Source: an uncultured Methanoregula sp.
GTDB taxonomy: Archaea > Halobacteriota > Methanomicrobia > Methanomicrobiales > Methanospirillaceae
Assembly: GCF_963677065.1 (NCBI RefSeq)
Contig: NZ_OY781872.1
Coordinates: forward strand, 1,669,419-1,733,418
Reading direction: 5' to 3'
Length of the DNA stretch: 64,000 bases
Of this stretch, positions 16,988 through 26,621 are shown piece after piece. Position numbers and translations under genes: made by a program. The notes beneath the pieces are model-generated. The model worked only from the letters and a program-made list of their open reading frames with translations. It was not told the origin of the DNA and searched no databases. Numbering within the stretch: position 1 is the stretch's first letter; each line of letters begins with the position of its first letter.

Positions 16988-17386
16988 TCAGGGCTCTTCT
17001 TTCCTGTCCGTTGCCGGAACTTTTGCGTTCTCGTTTAAGGATTTGATGGCGCTGATCACCTGGGGGGCAAGCGACTCTCCTATCGCCGATATTGCCTGTG
17101 CAATGGCGCTGTCCTTCTTAAGGGACATGATCTGTATGCCCTCTGCACCTTTCACGTCCCGGTGAAGGACAATGAGTGCAACCGGTTCAATACCCCCGCC
17201 GCCACCGGCACCCTGGTTGCTTCCTTCTTTTCCATTGTTTCCCCCGGCGCCGAACGCGAATCCGTAACGGGCTACCGGAACCACGACTTTCTCCCCGAAA
17301 ATGACCGGCTCGCCCAGGACATTCTTGGTTACCAGGAATTCCCTGAGCTGGGTAGTTGTCTCTTTGAGCATCTGTTCGTTGGACAT
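16988..17386 (-). CDS. GerW family (YtfJ-like) protein
   Basis: This 132-residue protein has an N-terminal helix (MSNEQMLKETTTQLREFL), the GEPVIFGEKVVVPVARYGFAFGAGG-type core (about 24-48), a Gly-rich loop, GIEPVALIVLHR and a C-terminal helical tail. This is the layout of GerW/YtfJ, first described as a spore-germination protein in Bacillus but widespread in non-spore-formers. It heads a three-gene minus-strand operon with DUF2953 and the mini-GerW gene. Confidence 0.82.
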   Translation of the reverse strand: MSNEQMLKETTTQLREFLVTKNVLGEPVIFGEKVVVPVARYGFAFGAGGNNGKEGSNQGAGGGGGIEPVALIVLHRDVKGAEGIQIMSLKKDSAIAQAISAIGESLAPQVISAIKSLNENAKVPATDRKEEP

Positions 17387-17672
17387 GCTGGGCTCACCGG
17401 TGAGGAATAGGTGTTAGCAGTATATGAATCCATCAGCAACGCTTACCGTTCCCATGGTAGAAAGAAAAAACCACCTTTTTGTAACCGGAGATCAACGGTC
17501 ACTGTCGGGAACATCCGGTGCCGGGAACGTCCCTGCTTCTCAATAATTTTCTCCCGGATGGTCAGCCGGACCGGATGCTGCTTGGGGAATACTATCCGTA
17601 AAAAAGAGAGACGCGGGAAACAATTATTTATCATCTATCCTGCAAGAACGGAGTACAACCGGAGATATACAC

Positions 17673-17846
17673 ATGTCCGAAACTCATCAACCCGACGCAC
17701 TCAGGAATCTCGTAAAATTCATTATCTGTCTGGCTATTCTCGGCACCATTGTCAGCCTTGCATGGTATTTTGCCGTGGTGCTTCCCCTGCAGCAGGCATC
17801 GATGCTCCACACTCCCACGAATGTCTTCCCCTACATCGGGGTATAG
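17673..17846 (+). CDS. Small single-span membrane protein, 57 residues
   Basis: A short gene encodes 57 residues: a polar start (MSETHQPDALRNLVK), one hydrophobic helix (FIICLAILGTIVSLAWYFAVVL) that I only describe by its ends FIICLA...AVVL, and a short outer tail ending FPYIGV. GGAGA lies eight bases before the ATG and an AT-rich stretch (ATTATTTATC, about 17622-17632) is a promoter candidate. I do not know a family name. The 262 bases upstream (17411-17672) show nothing else. Confidence 0.6.
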   Translation: MSETHQPDALRNLVKFIICLAILGTIVSLAWYFAVVLPLQQASMLHTPTNVFPYIGV

Positions 17847-18248
17847 ATACCGTAGTATGGTTTGCGGCACTCCATTTTCTGCAGAGTGCCCGTATTCCGG
17901 TCCAGAAATTGTGACATCCGGTATGCCCTCGTGCACGAACACCGATCCGGGTGTGAGAAAAGTCCACTCGCAATGCAGTAACGGGGGAGTGGCGGCGTAC
18001 CGCTGATGTGCTCCAGGCCACCAATACCCGGATGGGGGGACGCGTGAGCCCTGATACAGCGGAAATTTCCCCCTGCGGTATATGAAGGCATCCGGATCCT
18101 TAAAAATAATTCCAATAAATATATTATCTCACAAAAAAATTTCCTTTTTATGTGGGCGGGGATATTTCCGCACCCGTAGGATTGCAGTGTACGGCGACCC
18201 CTCGTTTCAGCCGGTGTTTCAGAATCGACCGGGAGGATTGATGACGAT
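17847..18248. other. 402-base non-coding gap before the FG-GAP surface protein
   Basis: No supported gene lies here. The right part is AT-rich (for example TTAAAAATAATTCCAATAAATATATTATC at about 18100-18128, cited by its ends only), which fits a promoter region for the downstream surface protein. Open frames on the minus strand across this gap are shadows. Confidence 0.5.
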
Positions 18249-20993
18249 ATGCTGATTGTCCAAAAACCTGCCCGAATTCCTGGAGTGCAGTCATGCCACA
18301 GCTGGGATGACAGACCCTCTGCGGGATGGATCGCAGTCTGGATTGTTCTTCTAGCATTGCCGATCTGTATTATGCCTGTCACCGCAGGGACGATCCATAT
18401 GCCGGATCCCGGAAAAACCACCATCCTTTTGTCTCCTTCCGGGCAGTACTCCGCTCTTTTTGGGGGGACACCCGGCATCAGGGAGAATCTCCCTGCCGTA
18501 TTCCGGTATGATGATCGGGAGGGCGTATGGATGGCTGACAATTACGGCCAGGAAACCCGTATCCGGGTAATGGGATCCGGAACAGTGATACTATCCGCCA
18601 GGAGCGGGTCATTCGGGATGCAGCTTGCCGGCATAACTCGTGGCAACCGTGCGGATATGGCGGAACCCGGCAGGGTGAGCGTGAGCAGCAACCTGCTGGA
18701 AAGCCGGCGGGCGGACTACACGGAATGGTACCTGAACCGCGATGAGGGTATCGAGCAGGGGCTTACCCTGAGGACGCGTCCTGGCGGAACAGGGCCGTTC
18801 CGGGTGGTATACGCCCTGTCGGGCAACCTCACGCCATCCCTTGACGGGCCGGCTCTTCTGTTGGGAAACACGAAAGGCCCGGTATTTGCCTGCTCGGGCC
18901 TTGCCGTGACGGATGCGCTTGGCAGGGCTCTTCCGGTCCGGCAGATCCTGTCGGAAAACACTCTCGTGTGGGAGATCGATGATGATGGAGCAATGTACCC
19001 GGTCACCATTGATCCCACGATCTCGCAGGTAGCCATCCTGAAGGCATCGGACGGGAATTTCAAGGATTATTTCGGCACATCGCTGGCCCTCAGCGGGGAT
19101 ACCGCGATAATCGGGGCTCCCTATGCCGACGCTGGTGGCACAAACAAAGGACAGGCATACATTTACTCCAGGAACCAGGGCGGGACTGACCAGTGGGGCC
19201 AGGTAAAGATCCTCCAGGCCTCCGATGGGGCGAATAACGACTGTTTCGGCGAGTCCGTGGCCATTGACGGGAACACGGCCGTCGTGGGCTCTATATGTGC
19301 AGCCCCAACCCATACGGGCGAGGCGTATATCTTTTACCGAAACCAGGGCGGTGCGGACAACTGGGGTGAGGTGAAGATCCTCACTGCCTCGGATGCTTCG
19401 ACCGATGCCAATTTCGGCGAATCCGTGGGAGTGAGCGGTGATACTGCCGTTGTCGGGGCTTATCTGGCCGATGCCAGCGGGGCATACCAGAACCAGGGGC
19501 AGGCGTACGTCTTTTACCGGAATCTGGGCGGAGCAGATAACTGGGGCCAGGTGGCAATTCTCAATGCAACCGACCGGAAAACATTCGCCCAGTTCGGAAG
19601 ATCGATAGCAATTGCCGGTTCAACGGTAATCGTCGGGGCGGATAATGCAACGGTTGGTGCGAACGATGGCCAGGGTGAAGCCTATATCTTCTCCCGCAAC
19701 CAGGGAGGGGCCGACCAGTGGGGGCAGGTCCGGATTCTCGCAGCATCCGACGGTGAAGCCGGGGACCAGCTAGGCTCCTCGGTAGCACTGGATGGGGATA
19801 CCGCGGTCATCGGTGCCATGAACAGTACCGCGGGCGGGTATCTCTATGCGGGCAAGGCGTACATCCGCTCGAAGAACCAGGGCGGTGCGGACACCTGGGG
19901 CGAAGTGAAGATCCTGACGGCTTCCGACGGAGGCTCCAGTGCATTCGGGTACGGTGTGGCGATCACCGGAAGCAGGGTCATGGTCGGGGCGCCGTGGGCT
20001 GGGTCAGAGACCGCAGACACCGGCAAAGCGTACCTCTTCTCCCGGGATCTCGGTGGTACCAACAACTGGGGTGAAGAGCAGACACTCCAGGCGACAGATC
20101 GGCACGAGTGGGACAACTTCGGGCGGGCCGTTGCAGCGAACGGGAGTACCGTTGTCAGCGGTGCTTACAATGCCACGGTCTCCGGTACGGTGGGGCAGGG
20201 TAAGGCATACGTTTTTACGAATGTGATCACCCCAACACCGACACCGGGTCCTCAGCCCAATGGCGGATCCGACGACGGACCCGCTCCCGCCCGGCGCGAG
20301 CAGAGGGCCCCGGTCCAGAAACCCTCCTCAACGGTCTCTGTCCAGGTCGGCCAGATCGGGAAGACCCCGGTTATCCGGGTTGAGGTGACGGGGATCGAGC
20401 TCCGCGACCTGATCGTGACCGCACAAGAAGCGGACGGCCCCGGCACCGGTATGCACCCGCCGCCGGGAATCGTGTACGAATATGTGGATCTCTCGCCGGC
20501 CCGTTTCATCGAGATAACCGATGCGAAGATCCTCTTTGTTGTGCCGCTGGCATGGATCACGGAACACCAGCTCGCACCTGAAGATATTGTCCTGTACCAC
20601 AGCAACGGCAAGGACTGGGAAGCACTTCCCACGATGCTTACGGCAATAAAGGAGGGCGAAGCCTATTATACGGCAGAAGGATCAGGATTCTCCCGGTTTG
20701 CCATCACCGGACAGGTCAATCTCACCGGAAGTGCGGGCAACGTGACACCTGCCGCCACGACCCCTGCATACCGGGCTCCTGTCCAGACCTCCGGCAGCAT
20801 GACACCCGTACCGGGAACACCAGTCATCACCGCAACAACAGCAGTTCCCGCCATGCAGCCGGCATCTGAAGGATTCCCGTCCGCTATCCTGTTGATTGTC
20901 GGTGGTGCGATCGTCATCCTTGTTGCCGCGGTTCTGATCCGGCGATGGATAATCCGCCGTCAGAATCCGGCCTTGTTCGAGAAATATGACTGA
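18249..20993 (+). CDS. FG-GAP repeat surface protein with PGF-pre-PGF-like domain
   Basis: The 914-residue protein has an N-terminal signal/anchor helix (about 27-46, AVWIVLLALPICIMPVTA), then about seven repeats of roughly 57 residues of the form FG.SVA..GDTAVVGA...G.AYIFYRNQGG, which form an FG-GAP beta-propeller like integrin alpha chains. A Pro/Thr linker (about 660-690) leads to a domain with RFIEITDAKILFVVP and SGFSRFAITG, as in the archaeal PGF-pre-PGF domain. A C-terminal transmembrane helix and basic tail (LIRRWIIRRQNP) replace a PGF-CTERM signal. It is probably membrane-anchored and outward facing. Confidence 0.85.
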   Translation: MLIVQKPARIPGVQSCHSWDDRPSAGWIAVWIVLLALPICIMPVTAGTIHMPDPGKTTILLSPSGQYSALFGGTPGIRENLPAVFRYDDREGVWMADNYGQETRIRVMGSGTVILSARSGSFGMQLAGITRGNRADMAEPGRVSVSSNLLESRRADYTEWYLNRDEGIEQGLTLRTRPGGTGPFRVVYALSGNLTPSLDGPALLLGNTKGPVFACSGLAVTDALGRALPVRQILSENTLVWEIDDDGAMYPVTIDPTISQVAILKASDGNFKDYFGTSLALSGDTAIIGAPYADAGGTNKGQAYIYSRNQGGTDQWGQVKILQASDGANNDCFGESVAIDGNTAVVGSICAAPTHTGEAYIFYRNQGGADNWGEVKILTASDASTDANFGESVGVSGDTAVVGAYLADASGAYQNQGQAYVFYRNLGGADNWGQVAILNATDRKTFAQFGRSIAIAGSTVIVGADNATVGANDGQGEAYIFSRNQGGADQWGQVRILAASDGEAGDQLGSSVALDGDTAVIGAMNSTAGGYLYAGKAYIRSKNQGGADTWGEVKILTASDGGSSAFGYGVAITGSRVMVGAPWAGSETADTGKAYLFSRDLGGTNNWGEEQTLQATDRHEWDNFGRAVAANGSTVVSGAYNATVSGTVGQGKAYVFTNVITPTPTPGPQPNGGSDDGPAPARREQRAPVQKPSSTVSVQVGQIGKTPVIRVEVTGIELRDLIVTAQEADGPGTGMHPPPGIVYEYVDLSPARFIEITDAKILFVVPLAWITEHQLAPEDIVLYHSNGKDWEALPTMLTAIKEGEAYYTAEGSGFSRFAITGQVNLTGSAGNVTPAATTPAYRAPVQTSGSMTPVPGTPVITATTAVPAMQPASEGFPSAILLIVGGAIVILVAAVLIRRWIIRRQNPALFEKYD

Positions 20994-21188
20994 AGCAGGT
21001 GTCGGCGGGGCAGTGCACGGGTTTGACTGGATCGTATGAGATCCTCATCGATCCGCTATATTTTGTGCACGCGGGTTTCTGAACCCTGAAAATCTCCTAA
21101 AATTCGGAACAGTGTCCCGGCCGGGACGCAGATTTAGCTTGCGCTCTCCAGAAAAACAATTTAGAGAATCGGACCCTGAGCGCAAAAG

Positions 21189-21263
21189 TGCTGCTATGGG
21201 GATTCGAACCCCAGTCGCGAGCGTGAGAGGCTCGCATGATTGGCCGGACTACACTATAGCAGC
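21189..21263 (-). tRNA. tRNA-Glu (CUC anticodon)
   Basis: The minus strand gives a complete cloverleaf: acceptor GCTGCTA/TAGCAGC, anticodon stem CGAGC/GCTCG with loop CTCTCAC (anticodon CTC), and T-arm TGGGG-TTCGAAT-CCCCA. The D-arm GTGTAGTCCGGCCAATCAT is typical of archaeal tRNA-Glu. Discriminator base is A; CCA is not encoded. No intron. Confidence 0.96.
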
Positions 21264-21290
21264 AGTTGCTCACTAAAATGGGCGATATTT

Positions 21291-21299
21291 TTACTTAAA
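21291..21299 (-). promoter_or_regulatory. TATA-box candidate for tRNA-Glu
   Basis: The minus strand reads TTTAAGTAA, 28 bases upstream of the tRNA 5' end, the usual spacing for an archaeal TATA box. The 138 bases between here and the kinase stop hold nothing else that I recognise. Confidence 0.55.
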
Positions 21300-21437
21300 G
21301 GTTCTCTGTCTTCGCCCTCAAGGAACCTGCCACTGCGGGGAGACCCCTTACCGTCAGTCGCCTTGCGGGGGGTGTCCGCGCAGTGTCTGCCGGATAACCT
21401 GAGACCGGGTGGCAATCCCTGCCTGCGATCCTGTGAT

Positions 21438-24400
21438 TCATGCCCGGGATACCATGCGGTAACCGCTCTTCCTGACATGGATCTCGAACCGGGCCCCCTG
21501 CTGCGGCACCCCGGTCTCCCGGATGGTGAGGCCGGTGATGGAGAGGATCTCCCGGGCAAGGAAGAGCCCAAAGCCGGTGTGCCGGCCGAACCCCCGGTCA
21601 AATATGCGATCCTTGTCGTTTTCAGGAACCCCGACGCCATCGTCCTCGCAGACAATGACCAGATCTTCTTCGGTCTCCCGGTACGAGAACCGGATCCTGG
21701 TGATCTTCTCGCCATACCTGAGAGCGTTCTCGATCAGGTTGTAAAAGACTTTAATGAGCAGCGGATCTGCGTAGATCTCAATTGCGTCAAGGTCCGTTTC
21801 GAGTATTACGCTGCCCAGCGGCAACTGGCTTGCGGCATCCCTGACGATATCTGCTACCTGCTGCCACTTGGGGCTGTTCACCCCGATATCCTGGTACATG
21901 CCGGTGAACGTGATCTGGCGCTCGATGTTCCGTGCAGCAGTTTCCGCCTGCTGGATGAACTCCTGTTCCTTCTCGCCCGGTATCCTTTGTTTTAAGAGTT
22001 CCAGGTACCCGGACACTGCGGTGACCTGGTTGATGATATCGTGGCGCGTTATGCTGCTCATCAGGTTGAGCTTCTTGTTGATCTGTTGGAGGGCTTCCTC
22101 GGCATGTTTCAGATCTGAAATATCGACAAGGGATGCAACGCTGTTCGAAGAACCGGCAATCACGTCCACATAGACTATGCATTCATGAACCGCGTTCGAT
22201 GCATCGATGAGCCGGGCCTCGTAGCGCCGGGGAGCAAGGGAAGGATCTTTCCGCCGGGCATAGTGGTACTGCTTCATCCGTTCCACGTCCTCGGGATAAA
22301 TGAAATCGGTCCAGCTCCTCAGGTTCTCCTGCTCCTCCTTTCTGACCCCGGTGAGATTCTCCCAGGTGCTGTTGGCAAGGAGGATCTTGGTGTCGGGTGC
22401 AATGATGATGGTTGCCGCCCCGGTGTTCTCGAAAATGGACCGGTAGAGATTTTCAGATGCTTTCAGGGATTCCTCCTGGCGCCGGCGCTCCGTGATGTCC
22501 CGGATAATGCCTTCAATCCCCTGGACAGTACCTTCAGCATCCGAATAGACCTGGCTGTTGGTGGATACCGTGACAACGGAACCGTCTTTTCGTCTGAGGT
22601 TCGCGATATAATCCTTCACGGACCCGGTCTCTTGTATGGTTTCGAGCAGTCTGGCCCGTTCCGACGGGTTTGCATACATCTTCTCTGCAATGTTCCATCC
22701 CAGGATCTCGTCCGGGGAATCATATCCCAGCAATCTTGCCCCCGAGGGACTTATCATGACAAGGTTCCCGTCACGGTCAGAACGATAGTACGTATCCTGG
22801 ATGTTATTCAGGATTGTGCGGTATTTCTCTTCGCTTGCCCGGAGATTCTTTTCCGTGTTCTTCAGCTCGGTAATATCATTCAGGGTCTCAACTGCACCGA
22901 TGACGGCTCCCCCCGCATCCCGGATGAGGGCTGCAGTGAAATGAAGCCAGGTCCCCTCAGGTCCCATGTGGGGGAAGAAATCGGTTGCTTCGTATCCCCC
23001 GTCAATGAGTGCCGACCGGATATATTTATCGGAGTACCATACCGGGATCTCCTCAATCTTCCCGTCAAGAAGAAGGTCGGCCATACAGGGACGCTCCTCT
23101 TCGTAAAAAGCCCTCCACTGCTGGTTTGTCCCCGCTACATCCCTGGCGAGAATTCCGCTGTACTTTTCCAGGGCCCTGTTCCACTGTATGATGTGGTGGT
23201 CTTGGTCAATAACGAACTGGGGAATCGGCGATCCCTGTATTATGGCGCTCAGCCGGCTCTCGCTCTCGTGGAGAGCCACTTCGGCCCGCCTCCGGTCGGT
23301 GATGTCATGGATCACCGAATAGAAGAGCGGCCTTCCCGCAACCGTTATCGGGCCGGAATAGATCTCAACATTCCGGTCTTCGCCGCCTGCCAGATAATGG
23401 GTGGTGAAAAAGTGCTTCTCTTTTTTGCTCTTTGCAACCTGGAGATCCTGAAGGACTTTTGCTCTCGGAAGCCGGTTGATATCGTAAATTCCCATCGATG
23501 TCAGTTTTTCGAGGGGATAACCGTAATATTCACAGGCCGCCGTGTTGGCGTCAACGATCAGCCCCGATTCCGGGTCGATGAGCAGGGACACAGAATAGTT
23601 CTCGTAGAACAGGGCCCGGTACTGTTGCTCGCGTTCCCGGACTGCGGTTTCGTTGGCTTTCACCCCGGAAACATCTTCGAGCGTCTCGACAGCACCGATA
23701 ACCTGCCCCTGCTCATCGTGTATCGGTGCAGCGGTGAAGTAGAGCCAGGTTCCCTTTGGTCCCATATGCGGGAAGAAGTCGGTGGCCTCGTACGCCCCCT
23801 CGATATACCTCGACTCGCTGTATTTTCCTTGGTACCACTGCGGGATCTTCTCCACTGTACCGTTCACCAGGAGATCTGCCATACAGGGGCGTTCGGATGG
23901 GTAAAACGCCCGCCACTGCTGGCTGGTGCCGACAACCTCTTCCGCTTTCACCCCACTGTACACTTCGAGTGCCCGGTTCCAGCTGATGACCTTGTGGTCC
24001 CTGTCGATAACGAACTGCGGGATGGGAGATCCATTGACAATGCCCTGCAGTTTTTGCTCGCTCTTGCGCAGGGCATCCTGCCCGAACCTGAGCTCCTCGT
24101 ACTGCGCCCGCATCTCCTCTTCTGCGGCAGTGATCTGTTCGTAGGCAGCCCTCAGTTCGTCAAGGGTCTTTGTCTGTACCGTGACATCCTTGAAGATCCC
24201 TTCGATTCCCTGGAAATTGCCGTCAGCGTCAAAATATTTGTGGCTGCTTGTTATGACCGGTACCGCTTTCCCGTCCCTTGTCTTCAGGGTCACTTCAAAG
24301 TTCGTTACTGATCCTGTCCGGTTGATCTCGGCAAGGAATTCGTTTCGCTGCTCTGGATGGAAGTAGGTGGTGAGTGCGATGTTCTTGCCGATAAGGTCGG

Positions 24401-25346
24401 ATGCCGAATCATATCCCAGCAGGGGTGCAATGGAGGGGCTGGCAAGGATGAGGTTGCCGTCCGTATCGCTCCGGTAGTATACATCCTGGATGTTCTCCAG
24501 GATGCTCCGGTATTTGGTCTCGCTCTCCCGGAGTGCCCGGATTGCGGCTCTCTCGGCAGTGGTATCCCTCATCGTCTCGATGGCGCCAGCCCGCCGGCCG
24601 TTTTCGTCATAGAACGGCGTGGCTTTGATCCAGAGGACCATCTCTTTTCCCTGCGGGCGGGCCCGGGTGGTCTGGGCAATCAGGGCCGATCCCTCGCGCC
24701 GGATATCTTCATATCCCAGTTCTGCAAGCCTGGCATCGTCCGCATCGATCAGATCGATGAGCATGGGCCTTTTTGTGCCGTAAAACGGAACCGCATAGAT
24801 AGAGTCGCCTTTCTCCAGGATATCTGCCGCTTTGACATCGGTCATCTCTTCTATTGCCATGTTCCATGCAATGACCCGGCTCTCATGGTTGATGGCAAAG
24901 GTCGCTTCGGGAAGGTGGTTGAGGATCTCTGCCATCCTCTTCTCGGACTGGCGCTGGAAATCCTCTGCCCGCTTCTGCCGGACCGATTTGATGATGATAT
25001 TTTTCAGCTCGGCAAACTGCGATGTCGGATCCCCTCCTTTCTGGAGATAGAAATCCACGCCGCTGTTGAGCGCCTCGATGATAACCTCTTCCCTGCCCCG
25101 TCCGGTGAAGATGATGAACGGGATCGTCTCTCCTCTCCCCCGGAGGGTCTGCAGAAAACCGATGCCATCCATCTCCGGCATCTGGTAGTCGGATATGATG
25201 GCATCGTACTCTTTTTTCTCCAGAACCTGGAGAGCCTCGGCTGCAGAAAGGGAGGTATCTACCAGAAAATCCGGTGCCTGTTCCAGGAACAGCTTGGCGA
25301 TCTCGAGAAGGTCTGCCTCGTCATCAACGTACAGGACCGAGATCAT
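21438..25346 (-). CDS. Hybrid sensor histidine kinase: receiver domain plus seven PAS domains
   Basis: The 1302-residue soluble protein starts MISVLYVDDEAD (ATG at 25346; a longer frame to 25370 is less likely). A receiver domain (1-120) has acidic D8/D9 and phospho-acceptor D53 in ISDYQMPEMDG. Seven PAS/PAC units follow (about 130-1060). The kinase part has H-box SITRHDIINQ, N-box YNLIENALRYG, CEDDGVGVP and GFGLFLAREI. There is no membrane segment, so it senses internally. Domains 3 and 5 are near copies (both SPIPQFVIDxDH...YEATDFFPHMGP) and 2 and 6 are alike, showing internal duplication. The frame is intact throughout. Confidence 0.92.
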   Translation of the reverse strand: MISVLYVDDEADLLEIAKLFLEQAPDFLVDTSLSAAEALQVLEKKEYDAIISDYQMPEMDGIGFLQTLRGRGETIPFIIFTGRGREEVIIEALNSGVDFYLQKGGDPTSQFAELKNIIIKSVRQKRAEDFQRQSEKRMAEILNHLPEATFAINHESRVIAWNMAIEEMTDVKAADILEKGDSIYAVPFYGTKRPMLIDLIDADDARLAELGYEDIRREGSALIAQTTRARPQGKEMVLWIKATPFYDENGRRAGAIETMRDTTAERAAIRALRESETKYRSILENIQDVYYRSDTDGNLILASPSIAPLLGYDSASDLIGKNIALTTYFHPEQRNEFLAEINRTGSVTNFEVTLKTRDGKAVPVITSSHKYFDADGNFQGIEGIFKDVTVQTKTLDELRAAYEQITAAEEEMRAQYEELRFGQDALRKSEQKLQGIVNGSPIPQFVIDRDHKVISWNRALEVYSGVKAEEVVGTSQQWRAFYPSERPCMADLLVNGTVEKIPQWYQGKYSESRYIEGAYEATDFFPHMGPKGTWLYFTAAPIHDEQGQVIGAVETLEDVSGVKANETAVREREQQYRALFYENYSVSLLIDPESGLIVDANTAACEYYGYPLEKLTSMGIYDINRLPRAKVLQDLQVAKSKKEKHFFTTHYLAGGEDRNVEIYSGPITVAGRPLFYSVIHDITDRRRAEVALHESESRLSAIIQGSPIPQFVIDQDHHIIQWNRALEKYSGILARDVAGTNQQWRAFYEEERPCMADLLLDGKIEEIPVWYSDKYIRSALIDGGYEATDFFPHMGPEGTWLHFTAALIRDAGGAVIGAVETLNDITELKNTEKNLRASEEKYRTILNNIQDTYYRSDRDGNLVMISPSGARLLGYDSPDEILGWNIAEKMYANPSERARLLETIQETGSVKDYIANLRRKDGSVVTVSTNSQVYSDAEGTVQGIEGIIRDITERRRQEESLKASENLYRSIFENTGAATIIIAPDTKILLANSTWENLTGVRKEEQENLRSWTDFIYPEDVERMKQYHYARRKDPSLAPRRYEARLIDASNAVHECIVYVDVIAGSSNSVASLVDISDLKHAEEALQQINKKLNLMSSITRHDIINQVTAVSGYLELLKQRIPGEKEQEFIQQAETAARNIERQITFTGMYQDIGVNSPKWQQVADIVRDAASQLPLGSVILETDLDAIEIYADPLLIKVFYNLIENALRYGEKITRIRFSYRETEEDLVIVCEDDGVGVPENDKDRIFDRGFGRHTGFGLFLAREILSITGLTIRETGVPQQGARFEIHVRKSGYRMVSRA

Positions 25347-25476
25347 GGTATTCACACACCGTATGGGCAAGCATCACTTTCCCTGAATCGGTTATAATAG
25401 TATCCCCGCCGGAAAGCGGTTTTCTCCGTCAAGGCTGGATCTCTCTGGCGGCAGTGTTCATACTTCCATGGACAAC

Positions 25477-25483
25477 TATATCT
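25477..25483 (+). promoter_or_regulatory. TATA-like element for a probably leaderless DRG transcript
   Basis: CTATATC lies 26-32 bases upstream of the DRG ATG at 25509. There is no ribosome-binding site before that ATG (AATATAGGA), so transcription would start at or very near the ATG. Confidence 0.4.
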
Positions 25484-25508
25484 CGGACGTGCGGCGAATA
25501 ATATAGGA

Positions 25509-26621
25509 ATGAGTAGTCTTGAGGAACAGATCAAGGAGCTTGAGGACGAGTTAGTCAAGACTCCCTACAACAAGGCTACCTCGAAGCATATCGGGCGGGT
25601 CAAGGCCAAGATAGCCCGGCTCAAGGATGATGCCGTCAACCGGGCCATGAAGGCCGGGGGCGGCGGGGAAGGGTACTCGGTCAAGAAGTCCGGGGATGCA
25701 ACGGCTGTTCTTGTGGGGTTCCCGTCAACCGGTAAGAGCACCCTCCTCAACAAGCTGACCGGTACAGAGAGTGCGGTTGGTGCCTATGCCTTCACCACGC
25801 TCACGGTCGTGCCCGGAGCTCTTGAACACAAGGGAGCCAAGATCCAGCTCCTCGATATCCCGGGGCTCATCGCCGGTGCGGCCATGGGCAAGGGCCGGGG
25901 CAAGGAAGTAATCGCCGTGGTCCGGGGGGCCGATATCGTCATCATTCTCGTGGATGTCTTCAACGAGCGGCACTTCGACGTGCTCATCAAGGAGCTCTAC
26001 GATGCCGGTATCCGGATCAATGTCCCGAGGCCGGACATCACCATCAAGAAATCCTCCCACGGGGGTATCCGGCTCAACGCGGTCGGCACGCTGGATCTCG
26101 ATATCGAGGAAGTGCGGTCGATCCTTGCCGAGAGCAAGATGATGAACGCCGATATCCTGATCCGCGGCAATGCCACGCAGGACGATCTCATCGATGCCGT
26201 CCAGGGCAACCGGGTCTACATCCCTGCATTTATTGCCGTCAACAAGGTCGATCTCGTGGACAAGGAACGGTACCTGGAGATCGAGCATGATATTGCCGAG
26301 CGGTTCGGGAGCCCGCCCCTGATGATCTCCGCTGCAGCCGGGTACCATCTCGAAGAGACGAAGGATGCCATCTACGACTGCCTGGGGTTCATCCGGGTCT
26401 ACTTGAAACCCCACGGTGGTGAAGCTGATCTTGAGGAGCCGCTGATCATCCGGAGGGGCAGCACGGTTGAGGATGTCTGCACCAAGCTCCACCGGGACTT
26501 TGTCCAGAAATTCCGGTATGCCCGGATCTGGGGAAAATCCGTCAAGCACCCGGGCCAGCGCGTAGGGCTGACCCACCAGCTCATTGATTCGGATCTTTTA
26601 ACGATTATTGCCGAGCGCTGA
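25509..26621 (+). CDS. DRG-family GTP-binding protein
   Basis: This 370-residue OBG/DRG GTPase has a basic coiled N-terminus (residues 1-55), G1 GFPSTGKST (about 74-82), G2 TTLTVVPG, G3 DIPGLIAGA, G4 NKVD and a C-terminal TGS domain (about 295-370) ending in QRVGLTHQLIDSDLLTIIAER. Archaeal DRG proteins associate with translating ribosomes. It converges on trm1 and the two stops overlap by 17 bases. Length is normal. Confidence 0.94.
   Translation: MSSLEEQIKELEDELVKTPYNKATSKHIGRVKAKIARLKDDAVNRAMKAGGGGEGYSVKKSGDATAVLVGFPSTGKSTLLNKLTGTESAVGAYAFTTLTVVPGALEHKGAKIQLLDIPGLIAGAAMGKGRGKEVIAVVRGADIVIILVDVFNERHFDVLIKELYDAGIRINVPRPDITIKKSSHGGIRLNAVGTLDLDIEEVRSILAESKMMNADILIRGNATQDDLIDAVQGNRVYIPAFIAVNKVDLVDKERYLEIEHDIAERFGSPPLMISAAAGYHLEETKDAIYDCLGFIRVYLKPHGGEADLEEPLIIRRGSTVEDVCTKLHRDFVQKFRYARIWGKSVKHPGQRVGLTHQLIDSDLLTIIAER

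Noticed and set aside
17411-17914. Open frame of 167 codons on the plus strand
   Set aside because: It overlaps the better supported 57-residue membrane protein in another frame and has no coding-like composition or ribosome-binding site.
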